From contig JBBELK010000329.1 of NCBI GenBank assembly GCA_037783545.1, positions 5,160,501 through 5,224,500 of the forward strand: DNA of 64,000 nucleotides. Reading direction: 5' to 3'. Both the position numbers and the translations under genes were made by a program. Below are positions 32,139 to 41,394 of this stretch, piece by piece. The stretch comes from Henricia sp. BOLD:AAB3569. Lineage: Eukaryota; Echinodermata; Asteroidea; Spinulosida; Echinasteridae. Below the pieces are notes generated by a model, which ran no database searches, was not told the origin of the DNA, and worked only from the letters and a program-made list of their open reading frames with translations. The first letter of the stretch is position 1; every line of letters begins with the position of its first letter.

Positions 32139-32837
32139 TTTAAATTACTCAATTTAAGCACAAAATGCGAAATCATGCATGTCATCAAGTAACAAGGAAA
32201 TTCCTCTACAAGATGGCAGCTATTCGATACGGTATATCTAGTGAAAAGGCACGACAGAAAAGCTTCAGGAATATGTATAGTATAGGCCTACATGTAATAT
32301 CCTTATGACTCTTGTCTGTTTTGGCAAATAAGCTCTTCAAAACTTTTCTTGACAATTTGAAGTTTTCATTTTTTTCTGATAAGTTACACACGCTCATATC
32401 TGTGCACAAGGCACTGTCTTGGCCAAACTACATAGTTAAAGGTATACAATGTAGACACAATCTAAGTATCACCTGCAGCAGAAGTACACGTAGTGGTGCA
32501 ATTTAGCTGCTCTTTAACAAATTGACAAAAATGGCTGTATATTACATACAGCACTATACTCAAGTAGTACACCGTATGCAGGCGTTCATATTTAAATGGC
32601 CCAGTTTTCGGACTAACTTAAACCCGAAATATCACCTCTAAATGTAGCACTAAAAATGTTTAACTTTACTATTTGACTCGCTAAGAACTCAGCAGGACTA
32701 TTTCTACAATCTTACCAGATTGTATATTTTTGAGTATTTTTTTTATCTCTTTTGCTTTTTCTGTGGTGTTAAATTTGGGTTAATAAATACAAACCATGTT
32801 GATTCAAAAACAACGTTTTATGGGTGTCTTGGTTGCA

Positions 32838-33370
32838 GGGTTGTAATGACTCGGACTCGAGTAGGCCTACTGATTTTCACTGACTTGACTTGACTTGAGA
32901 CTCGAACCGCAAATGACTTGACTTGAGACTCGAATCTCAAATGACTTGACTTGACTTAACTCGAATCTCGAATGATTTGACTTGACTCGGGTCTGCCAAA
33001 AATAAAATGGAACTTTTTTGCATTTTTTGTCATTTTGAGGACCTAAAGATTTTCAGAACTAAAGATTTCTTTTAAAATGGAGCATTATTGGCCAGAACAA
33101 CAAAAATACCCTATACACGAATGCAAGATTCAGGGTTTAGACTCATTATGAAATTACATGTATAACTTGAACAAATACTACTTGACTTGAACTGACTTGA
33201 CCAACATGCCTGACTTGACTTGAACCGACTTGACCAACATGCCTGACCTGACTTGACTTGAGACTCGAAGGCCATTTGACTTGACTTTACTTGGGACTCG
33301 AAGGTAGCTTGACTTGACTTGACTTGACTTGACTTGGGACTCGAGCAGAGGGAGACTCGTTACAACATTG
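32838..33370. mobile_element. ACTTG-pentamer-rich foldback element, unit 1
   Basis: Bounded by GGGTTGTAATGACTCGGACTCG and the inverse-like CGAGCAGAGGGAGACTCGTTACAAC. The interior is largely GACTTGACTTGAGACTCGAA repeats. Copy in unit 2: 39688-40205. 33413-33734, between the units, shows nothing recognisable. Confidence 0.8.
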
Positions 33371-34274
33371 TATTTAAATGACTACTAAAACAATTTCTAA
33401 GCTAAAATTGGATTTCCTTTAAAATCCCTTGCCCGTTACGGTTACCGTAACTATAGCCACTGCGTAGTTTTAAATCCGTGGCATCACCATAAATACATAC
33501 GCAGCGGCACGCGTACGTGCACGCGACGTCAATTCAAATTCTCGAAACAATGACGAATTGTACCCGACGATTAACGGTAACGTCCGGACGATCGGACGTG
33601 CATTCGGGTAACTTCGGGAATCTTCGGGAAAGAAGGAGGAATTCCTCCTGTTTCAAAATGGCGGAATTGGCGGCTGCCGGACGCGCCTTAAATTCAGTCT
33701 AGTCAAAGAATGTTTGGTCCGGGTACCAGACTAGTTTGGAACGCAACCCTCGTTTCTTTTACGTGAGGGCGCCCTTGTGTAAAATGTGTTTGAACAGACA
33801 CTTATATAAGTTAATCTTCAATTGTTGTTTTCTTATATAAAATATTAAATCTCAGAGGGAATCGTTGCATTTGACGGTTCTAACTACTTCTATCTTCCAT
33901 TTGAGTGAGTTTTCCCGGTAAAATAATGGACAGTTTATTACAGTTTTGGGACATTACAAATCCTGTATATGGGCTTTGCAATTGATAAAACGGGCATTCA
34001 AGATCTGATACACTGACAACTGACACGTTCAAAATTGAGAAGTGATTGGTGACGAGTCTTAATTACAGATAAAGTTCCCAAGACACCAGTTAAGGATATC
34101 AAGTTTGGTTTAGCGTTTCACGAGCAGATGGTCACTATGTGTCTTAAATTCTATAAAAATCGACAAAATTATCCTTTTGAATTCAAATCTCTCAACACCA
34201 CACGTCGTGTCTCGAGCAAGATTCACTGTTTGCTGTAACTGAGTGTAAGTACAACTCTTTTTTTGTAGAATTAA

Positions 34275-34725
34275 AGGCAGAAACATGATTGGTAAAACGT
34301 TGCAAATGGTTTTATCTCCCTATGATTGAAGATATGCGTGATTAAAACCGACCTGAGCAAAAACCAGCTCCGTACTTCGTCTAACTTTTGAGAAAACAGT
34401 CAAAAAAGGGTTTGCAGTCACTTTGCCCTAAAACCATTTCGCCCCGAACCACTTCGCCCTGAACCACGGCCTGTGCACGAAGTATTTTGGGGCGAAGTGC
34501 ATTCGGACGAAGTGGTGTAAGGGTGAAGTGGTTTTGGGCGAAGTGAATTTTCGTCTCGTGAGACGAATAATAACTGTTTTACTAATTTCTTAAAAACTAT
34601 ATAGCACTTTAGACAAAACCATTTCAGGGGAAGTTTACTACCGTCATCATGTTTATATTGTGTAAGTTATGTATAAATCTGTGAACATTTCTGATTTTCG
34701 AGATTACCAATGATGTGTTCTAACT
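34275..34725 (+). mobile_element. TTAA-flanked MITE, GCGAAGTGG family
   Basis: AGGCAGAAACATGATTGGTA and ACCAATGATGTGTTCTAAC, between TTAA at 34271-34274 and 34726-34729. Paralogue of 29034-29521. Confidence 0.85.
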
Positions 34726-34828
34726 TTAAGTAACGACAAAGACACGCTAAAGCTTTTCGACTTGCACTCATATAAGAGCAAAACGCAAGAATGGCGTGAG
34801 TACGCTTATCGATATAATAGGGATGTTT

Positions 34829-35062
34829 AGATGCACGTAAAACACGAACGTTAACGCGAAATTCTTTCAGCACCGGTCACGTCACCTCATGAGGAGGTCT
34901 TAGAACTCGGGCTCGAATCTTGGTCACATCAAAAGTTTTATCTCGCCACAAAAGTCAAAGACGTAGGTTTTGTTTTTCATCTGTTCTAAGATCTCCTCAG
35001 AATAATGACCAAGTGTTCAAAGCATTTCACGTTCGCGTTATACGTGCATCTAAACCTCCCTA
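34829..35062. mobile_element. MITE with GTTTAGATGCACGTAAAAC termini
   Basis: AGGGATGTTTAGATGCACGT and the inverse ACGTGCATCTAAACCTCCCT bound about 234 bp. Absent from the equivalent place in unit 1. Confidence 0.8.
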
Positions 35063-35209
35063 TAGTATAATTTGCTAAACGTGGGAATGACGTGTTCAGA
35101 ATGTTGCGCGCTGATTGGTCAGCGGACATTGACAAGGGAGCACGCGTAGTTAGACTACATGTAGCGTGTGAACAAATTCTTTCACAGGTTTAGTGAAGTG
35201 TATGTATAT

Positions 35210-35651
35210 GGGTCTGTCCACAGTAATGGGCTACATTTCTGTAACATTCAAGATCTTAGGTCCGTGTTCACTTCAAATGTCTTAATTTTATCTTTAAATT
35301 ATCAAGCTAAACTGAGGAAATAACTTTTTCACCAAGGAGTAAGAAAAATAGTCCTACAACATACATTTCTGAAAACCCCGTGCACAAATTTTCCTATTAC
35401 GCGTGTAACAAAGACAGAAAAAAATGTCACAAAATGGTCTGTCCACGTTACCTACGTAGGCCTAATAGGAAAATTTGTACACAAGCTTTTCAAAAATGTA
35501 TGTTGTGGCAGAAATTGTTTACCTTTTTGGGCAAAAGTTATCTCCTGAGAACAAAAAAAGGACATTTCTTTAATTCTGAGATAAACTAAAGACATCTGAA
35601 AGGATTTATTGACTTACTTTTCAAATGTACCCCATTACTGTGGACAGACCC
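35210..35651. mobile_element. Foldback MITE with GGGTCTGTCCACAGTAATGGG ends
   Basis: GGGTCTGTCCACAGTAATGG and the inverse CCATTACTGTGGACAGACCC bound about 442 bp. Inner arms include TTTTCCTATTACGCGTG and CCTAATAGGAAAA. Its sequence plan (CTTCACCAAGG, TTATCTCCTGAGAACAA) matches 17165-17590. It sits between TATATG and CATATG, inside an older palindrome whose ends are at about 35168 and 35970. Confidence 0.82.
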
Positions 35652-36077
35652 ATATGTGGCTTCACTCATTGAGCTATATATATAACTGGAGACGGCATCT
35701 GGCTGGAATCGCGTCCGCGCGTGCGTTTTCAAGTAGGGTAATTGGGTAAACAACATAATATTTCACGGTTCTTGAATTAATGAGAACAGCAATGTTAATA
35801 GGCCGTGCAGTGCTACATGCGTTTACCCTCCCGACGCGCCGCCATTGTTCGGCCGCGCATTTCTACACAAACACTCCCAGATGCCGTATCCAGTATATGT
35901 ATGTAAATCAATGGCTTCACTTCACTAAACCTGCGTTATGTCGCCAGAAATAATTTGTTCACGCGCTACATCTAGTCTAACTGCGCATGCGCAGTAGCGT
36001 GCTCCGTGCTGTTGTCGGCTGACCAATCAGCGCGCAACATTGTCGAAAATCTTTAGCATGTCTTTGTCGTTACTTAA

Positions 36078-36356
36078 TAGACCGTATCGAACAGCTGCCA
36101 TTTCGTGGGGCAGTTTTTTTTGTTCCTTGAGGACATGCATGGTTGCACATATTGTGCTTCCATTGTTAAACGGTTTAAAGGCACAGGCTCGTCAGCAATG
36201 CGCGCCCGCCAAATTCGTGCTCGAAACACGCACCATGCCTTTGCTATGGAGCTGCGTATTGCGTGGCACACATTTGGCGGGCGCGCATTGCTGACGAGCC
36301 TGTGCCTTTAAGTAACAAAAGGTGCCCCACGAAATGCAGCTATTCGATACGGTCTA
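36078..36356. mobile_element. TAGACCGTATCGAA MITE interrupted by a hairpin MITE
   Basis: TAGACCGTATCGAACAGCTG and the inverse GCAGCTATTCGATACGGTCTA. The internal sequence is interrupted at TTAA by the family 1 hairpin (36179-36307). Confidence 0.88.
36179..36307. mobile_element. TTAA-flanked hairpin MITE, family 1, copy 5 (nested)
   Basis: AGGCACAGGCTCGTCAGCAA and its inverse, with TTAA at 36175-36178 and 36308-36311. The uninterrupted relative at 30165-30309 has a single TTAA in the sequence CGGTTTAAGTA. Confidence 0.93.
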
Positions 36357-36618
36357 TTCTATTTTCCAATTTTGCGGGATCAAACACTTATTCTTTTTTT
36401 TTTCTTCTTTACTTTAGGATTAAACACATTTTGTACCTTCTTCTAAAAGGCCATTTTTGTGAACTTTTCACGAAATCCAGGAAAAACTGAAATACATAAC
36501 GAAAAAATAATGTTGATAAACTGCCTTGTAGAATTTTCAGTCATAACATTGAAAAATCTTAAAATCCATTCATGGTTTTGTATTAACAATATATTTCATT
36601 GACACTTTTAAAGTTTAA

Positions 36619-36929
36619 AGGAGTTGTCCAGATTTTGATATCATATCATTTGTCATATTTTTCTCCTTACCATTCTGAAATTTCGCATTCTCATATTTCA
36701 AGGATATCGTCAAAAAAAACCACCAATGTTTTGTAAACTAATTTTATCGGGTTCCATGAAAACCAATGCAGTATTTTTACACCAACATTTTTGCTTCCAT
36801 CACATACATCCAAATTGGAGATTGCGATTTTTCTATTTTCTTCCAATGGATAGTATTTTTGGGAGGTATTTTATATGATTATTAGGTTAAAACAAAATCC
36901 ATTTTCTGCAAAGATCTGGACAAGCTCCT
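36619..36929. mobile_element. TTAA-flanked MITE, AGGAGCGTG family, copy 5
   Basis: AGGAGTTGTCCAGA and CAAGCTCCT, between TTAA at 36615-36618 and 36930-36933. Paralogue of 30580-30888. Confidence 0.85.
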
Positions 36930-37005
36930 TTAAACTAAAATTGTCAAATATATTTTTCACACCTAGTACATACCAAGTCGTCGAAAGGCAAATTACACCC
37001 ATTGA

Positions 37006-37141
37006 AAGGAGCTTGTTCAGATGTTTCCAGAAAATGGATTTCAGACTGAACTATCATATAAAATATTTTCCCAAAACACTAAAACAGGAAATAATTGCAA
37101 TCTCCAATCTGGATGTGGAAGCAAATTTTGGACACGCTCCT
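37006..37141. mobile_element. Shortened MITE, AGGAGCGTG family, copy 6
   Basis: AGGAGCTTGTTCAGATG and GGACACGCTCCT, with the core CAATCTCCAATCTGGATGTGGAAGC. The right flank is TTAA at 37142-37145. Unit 1 keeps only a stub (AGGAGCTTGTTCATATTTC at about 30957). Confidence 0.75.
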
Positions 37142-37258
37142 TTAATAATACCGAATGGACCGACGCAATACATTAATTCCCTTATTTCAGGACTAGGGTG
37201 AGATAAAGAATGCGGCCATTTTTAACTTTTTATCCAGGTTCGAAGATAATCAAGAAAT

Positions 37259-37690
37259 ATGCAGGCCGTATCTGTGGCAATTATTCTCGTTACCATCGGG
37301 GCATGCACGGCGTGTTGTTTCGAGCCGAGCTGGCGGGCCATAAGCCTCAATGCTCGGATACATAGATCGGGCATCGCATTCCGCGGCACGGTGACAGACA
37401 TCCAACAATCCAACGATTCTCCATTTTACTCCGCAACCATCGACGTGGAGTGCGTATACAAGGGATCTATCCCCGCGACGGTTACCGTTCGTGGGTTCGG
37501 TTCTGTCCCAGCTTTGTCCATCGCCAACGAGGTCCAGGTGGGCCAGACGTACATCATTCTGGCCCGGGGCTTGCCCAGGGGTATGTTAATTGCCCGCGTG
37601 AATATTCAGAGCGGAGCCGTGCTGTCTACTTCCGACCTGCGCAGCGCCGTGGAGGCCGAATTTCCCTGCCAGGAGACTGAGACTGTCTAG
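37259..37690 (+). CDS. Secreted NTR/agrin-NtA-like protein, copy 2
   Basis: A single-exon frame of 143 residues, the paralogue of 31045-31488. The first 19 residues, with the same signal peptide, are identical. It keeps ARIHRSGIAFRGTVTDIQ, DVECVYKGSIPATVTVRGFG, ANEVQVGQTYIIL and LRSAVEAEFPC. Relative to copy 1 it has a net four-residue deletion after VTDIQ, a second cysteine next to the mature N-terminus (ACTACCFEP), and serine in place of C91 (LSIANE instead of LCTANE). Amino-acid changes cluster in the loops and at the termini, while both frames stay open, so both genes may be functional and diverging. NTR/NtA membership is by eye; function is not known. Confidence 0.82.
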   Translation: MQAVSVAIILVTIGACTACCFEPSWRAISLNARIHRSGIAFRGTVTDIQQSNDSPFYSATIDVECVYKGSIPATVTVRGFGSVPALSIANEVQVGQTYIILARGLPRGMLIARVNIQSGAVLSTSDLRSAVEAEFPCQETETV

Positions 37691-37841
37691 GTCTAGATGT
37701 CCCCAGACCACACCGACCGTATCGAATGGCTGCCTTCTTTTGATATGTAACCATGACGCCAGGATTTGTTCTGGCAAAACAAAATACCTCTTTTTTCCCT
37801 TTAAAAAAAAAAGGCAAATGTGATTGGCCAAATGTTAAGAC

Positions 37842-38086
37842 CAGGGGCCAATTTAATGGAGCTGCTTAGCACAAAAATTTGCTTAGCACATAATTTCTTT
37901 GCTTTGTAAAACAGGTTACCAGCCAAAATTGTATGCCAACTTATGTTTTTAGAAACAGTAGCAAAACATTAGTAAAATAATACATATCACATACGATTTT
38001 GGCCGGCAACCAATTTCGCAAAATAAGGCAAAGAAATTCTGTGCTCAGCAATTTTTGTGCTAAACAGCGCTATTTAGTTGGCCCCC
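37842..38086. mobile_element. MITE with GGGGCCAATTTAATGGAGCTG termini
   Basis: Longer paralogue of 31649-31871. It keeps the AACAGGTTACCAGCCAAAAT stretch that unit 1 has partly lost. Confidence 0.8.
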
Positions 38087-38510
38087 GCGGGTCAATCACC
38101 ACAAATATTGACTTTTGAGAGTCATTTGTACATTCATTTGTACGAATCCTCTCGCCAAAAGATCAACCGCCACTGTGACTATTGTCAGAATGCATTTACT
38201 TGTACGTCTTCAGGGGTAAGACGAGCCTGTGCCTTCAAATTAGTCAATTTAAGCACAAAATGCGCAATCGTGCATGTCATCAAGGAACAAAGACATTTCC
38301 CTACAAAATGGCAGCTATTCGATACGGTCTATCTAGTGAAAAGGCAAGACGGAAAAGCTTCAGTAATGTGTAATATCCTTATGTCTGTTTTGGCAAATAA
38401 GCTCTTCAAATAAGTTTTCTTTTTTGTTCTGATAAGTTACACACATGCTATACACCGATTTATCTCATGCATGTGGACAAGGCACTATATTGGCCAAACT
38501 ACATAGTTAA

Positions 38511-38645
38511 ATGCACAGACTTGTCAGCAATGCGCGCGCCCGCCAAATTCGTGCCACGAAATACGCAGCTCCGTGCCTTTGCTGTGGAGCTGCGTATTTC
38601 GTGGCACGAATTTGGCACGCGCGCATTGCTGACGAGCCTGTGCCT
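38511..38645. mobile_element. TTAA-flanked hairpin MITE, family 1, copy 7
   Basis: ATGCACAGACTTGTCAGCAA and its near inverse, between TTAA at 38507-38510 and 38646-38649. Unit 1 has a single TTAA at this place (ACATAGTTAAAGGTATAC, about 32430). Confidence 0.92.
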
Positions 38646-38727
38646 TTAAAGGTATTATACACAATTTAAGTATCACCTGCAGCAGAGGTACAAGTAGTGG
38701 TGCAATTTAGCTGCTCTTTAACAAATT

Positions 38728-39073
38728 ATTATTTATTTCTGGTATTCATACCAAGGATTCCTCAATAGTGCTCATTGCACTGTCACTCGCAAGCGTGAGG
38801 AAACCCATGAAGAATTCGAATTAGAAATGACCAGAGACACCGGGGAATATCCCCTTGCTCTTTACGAAAGAATGCTCTAGGTTCTTTAGAGTGCGTTACC
38901 ATTACCTAACACACTGGACCAACGGCTTTTCATCCCTTCCGAAGGATGGAGCAAGTGTGGTTGAGTGCCTTGCTCAAGGGCACAGTCACCGCAACCGAAT
39001 TCGAACCCGCAACCCCAAGTTTTCACCCATGATTGCGAGTCCATGACCCAAACCACTCGGCCACGGTATCCCC
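38728..39073 (-). mobile_element. tRNA-derived SINE, unit 2 only
   Basis: Read on the minus strand it starts GGGGATACCGTGGCCGAGTGGTTTGGG (Leu/Ser-like tRNA A-box region), has a B-box-like GGGTTCGAATTCGG, then CCCTTGAGCAAGGCACTCAAC, TCCATCCTTCGGAAGGGATG and a 3' end near AATAAATAATAA. Unit 1 lacks it. Same type as 59180-59478. Confidence 0.82.
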
Positions 39074-39193
39074 ACTTTACTCAAGTAGTACACCGTATAT
39101 GCAGGCGTTCATATTTAAATGGCCCAGTTTTCGGACTAACTTAAACTCGAAATATCACCTTACATAACGTAGCACTGAAAATGTTTAACTTTA

Positions 39194-39482
39194 TGCACCT
39201 ATCAATTGTTTCCCCCACCCCACCCCTCCCCCACCCCCCCGCGCTGCCCCACCCCGTAAGTGGGGGTTTGGTCACGTTTTTCATGCCCCAGGGTGGGGCA
39301 TTTGACCCATTGTTTGTGCAATTTGTGCGCATGTTTTGCACCCGAGGGTGGGGAATTTGTCACCTAAATGTTGCCCCAGGGGTGGGGATTTTGTCACGCA
39401 AACAGTGACAATCCCCACCTCTTAGGTGGGGTAGCCCGGGGGAGGGGGAGGGAGGTGCGGTGGGAAACAATTGATAGGTGCA
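39194..39482. mobile_element. MITE with 3-bp TTA target duplication
   Basis: TGCACCTATCAATTGTTTCC and the inverse GGAAACAATTGATAGGTGCA (perfect over about 20 bp) bound 289 bp, flanked by TTA at 39191-39193 and 39483-39485. Unit 1 has a single TTA at this place (AACTTTACTATTTGACTC). A 3-bp TWA duplication is typical of PIF/Harbinger elements. The interior is G/C-run rich (CCCCACCCC). Confidence 0.88.
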
Positions 39483-39687
39483 TTACTATTTGACTCACTA
39501 AGAACTCAGATCAGCAGGACTATTTCTACAATCTTACCATGCAGATTGTGTATTGTTTAGTATTTTACTCACCATTTTTGCTGGTTTTTGTTTATCTCTT
39601 TTGCTTTTGCTTTTGGCGGTGTTAAATTTGGGTTAATAAATAAAAACATGTTGATTCAAAAACAACGTTTTATGGGTGTCTTGGTTG

Positions 39688-40205
39688 CAGGGTTGTAATG
39701 ACTCGGACTCGAGACTCGGACTCGAGTCCCGATTTTCACTGACTTGACTTGACTTGAGACTCGAATCTCAAATGAGTTGACTTGACTCGGGTCTGAAAAA
39801 AAATGAAATTAAACTTTTATGCATTTTTTGAGGAACTGATTGTTTTTCAGAACTAAAGCTTTCTTTTAAAATGGAGCATTCTTGGCCAGAACAATAAAAA
39901 ATACCCTACACGAATGCAAGATTCAGGGTTTAGACTCATTATGAAATTACATGTAGCTTGAACAAATACTACTTGACTTGAACCGACTTGACCAACATGC
40001 CTGACTTGACTTGGGACTCGAAGGCCATTTGACTTGACTTGACCTGGGACTCGAAGGCAGCTTGACTTGGGACTCGAAGGCGGCTTGACTTGACTTGGGA
40101 CTCGAAGGAGGCTTGACTTGGGACTCGAAGGAGGCTTGACTTGGGACTCGAAGGTAGCTCGACTTGACTTGGGACTCGAGTAGAGGGAGACTCGTTACAA
40201 CATTG
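39688..40205. mobile_element. ACTTG-pentamer-rich foldback element, unit 2
   Basis: Paralogue of 32838-33370, with a different number of GACTTGGGACTCGAAGG units. 40242-40580 shows no recognisable gene. Confidence 0.8.
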
Positions 40206-40580
40206 TATTTAAATTACCACTGAAACCATTTCTAAGCTAAAATAATCCGATGCAGATTTTGAGCTACAAAATGTCATGCCACGAAAACGACATGGTTTGT
40301 ACATGCTGCACAAGATGGCGCTCATTCTCTCGTTGACGTCACTAATTGGAAATCGCCAGTGAAAAGCATAAGAAAAATAAGGGCTGTACAAGTAAAGGCA
40401 GAGAAAACACCTACAAATGGTTGCTATCTTCTCCATTTCGTCCAAATCATGGAGTTTGATTATACATGCCAGCAGCCAGTACCTGGATGTGAACCTAGAC
40501 CACAAACTAAGAGGAAGAACTCCTTTTTTTGGGTTTATGTACGACCAATCTTAGGGACAGGGGACCAGTCCAGGTAAAAT

Positions 40581-40690
40581 TCTCTTACATTCATCGTTTA
40601 CCCCATGTAAGGTGGCCCGGTCAGCAGCAGCTGTTGGTCATTGTAATTGAAATAAACCATTAAATAAAAAATACAAATAAAAAATACATT
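40581..40690 (+). mobile_element. 3' tail of the 24050-24771 LINE type
   Basis: CCCCATGTAAGGTGGCCCGG, TCAGCAGCAGCTGTTGGTCA, then an (AAATAAAAATAC)-type tail. Nearly identical to the inverse of 24160-24050, so it is a very short 5'-truncated copy. Confidence 0.85.
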
Positions 40691-40715
40691 TTTTTCCTGT
40701 ATCAAATTGGCAGAC

Positions 40716-40871
40716 ACATGTGACGTCAGCTGCAATGGCAACTGGCTCTAAACATTCGCTGGTAATCTGAAACGTCCATTGCTCAAGTACAGGGAAACTA
40801 GTTCACTGGTTTTAGTGCAGACACAGTAACCTTGGCAACACACAAAGGGTAACATTTTCACTTTAGTATTC
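40716..40871. mobile_element. MITE, TAGACTACTAAAGTG family, inverted
   Basis: GTGACGTCAGCTGCAATGGC, AAACATTCGCTGGTAATCTG, GGGAAACTAGTTCACTGGTT, GGTAACATTTTCACTTTAGTA: the inverse of 11585-11751. Confidence 0.75.
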
Positions 40872-40897
40872 TATTCGAACCACAATTAGCATTAGTT

Positions 40898-41235
40898 TTG
40901 TGGGATGTTATGGTCTAGCAGTCTAGTGCATCAAACTCAAGTTCCTGTGCCAAATACTGGAAAGTGGGTTTGGATCCTGGCCGCGACAGGTTGTGGCACT
41001 TGTGCCCTTGAGCAAGGCACTTTACCATGCTTGCTTATAATAGGGGTACATGTAGAGGCAACTTGGTTGTCTCAATTCGGACTAGTTACCCCTCCCAGCC
41101 CCACTTGTATCGTAAACAGACTGGTAATTCTGTCTTGTTTCGGTGTGAGGGGCTGGTTTCTCCATAATCGACTTCAGTAGCCCTTACCTCGAGTGGCCTG
41201 TCAGCCTTGTAATGGGCGACTTTTTTATTTTGCAA
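40898..41235 (+). mobile_element. tRNA-derived SINE, plus orientation
   Basis: A degenerate tRNA-like head (TTATGGTCTAGCAGTCTAGTG, later GTGGGTTTGGATCCTGGCC) is followed by TGTGCCCTTGAGCAAGGCAC. That core is shared with the SINEs at 38728-39073 and 59180-59478, but the 3' parts differ. It resembles conserved-core metazoan SINE superfamilies (Deu/V type), by eye only. 41236-41394 shows nothing else. Confidence 0.7.
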
Positions 41236-41394
41236 ATAACCAAGGCCATCTAAAACAAAGAAATACAAATAAAATAAGAACAGTTATGCTGTTAACTTTA
41301 TTTTAGAGCGGATTCGTTTTGTAGTTTAAAAAAGGCTATAATAATGGAATGAATAAAAAGTCACAACCAAAAAATGAGCAACATGCAACATTAA

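Larger units (their letters stand above)
27716..33412 (+). repeat. Tandem segmental duplication, unit 1
   Basis: Begins TTTGGAACGCAGCCCTAGTT and ends near TTTCTAAGCTAAAAT. The same order of sequences recurs in unit 2 (33735-40241): the ACACTTATATAAATTAATCTTCAATTG start, the GCGAAGTGG MITE, the CGTATCGAATAGC MITE, the AGGAGC MITE, the NTR-like gene, the GGGCCAATTT MITE and the ACTTG-rich element. Differences between the units are mostly clean element insertions. Confidence 0.9.
33735..40241 (+). repeat. Tandem segmental duplication, unit 2
   Basis: Begins GTTTGGAACGCAACCCTCGTT and ends near TTTCTAAGCTAAAAT. Colinear with unit 1 (27716-33412) but longer, because of extra insertions at 34829-36060 (a nest of foldbacks), 36179-36307, 38511-38645, about 38728-39073 and 39194-39482. 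Confidence 0.9.

Noticed and set aside
27716..40241. Long terminal repeats of an LTR retrotransposon
   Set aside because: The two ~6-kb copies are complete colinear segments containing a host-like gene and many MITEs, with no gag/pol, primer-binding site or TG...CA ends.
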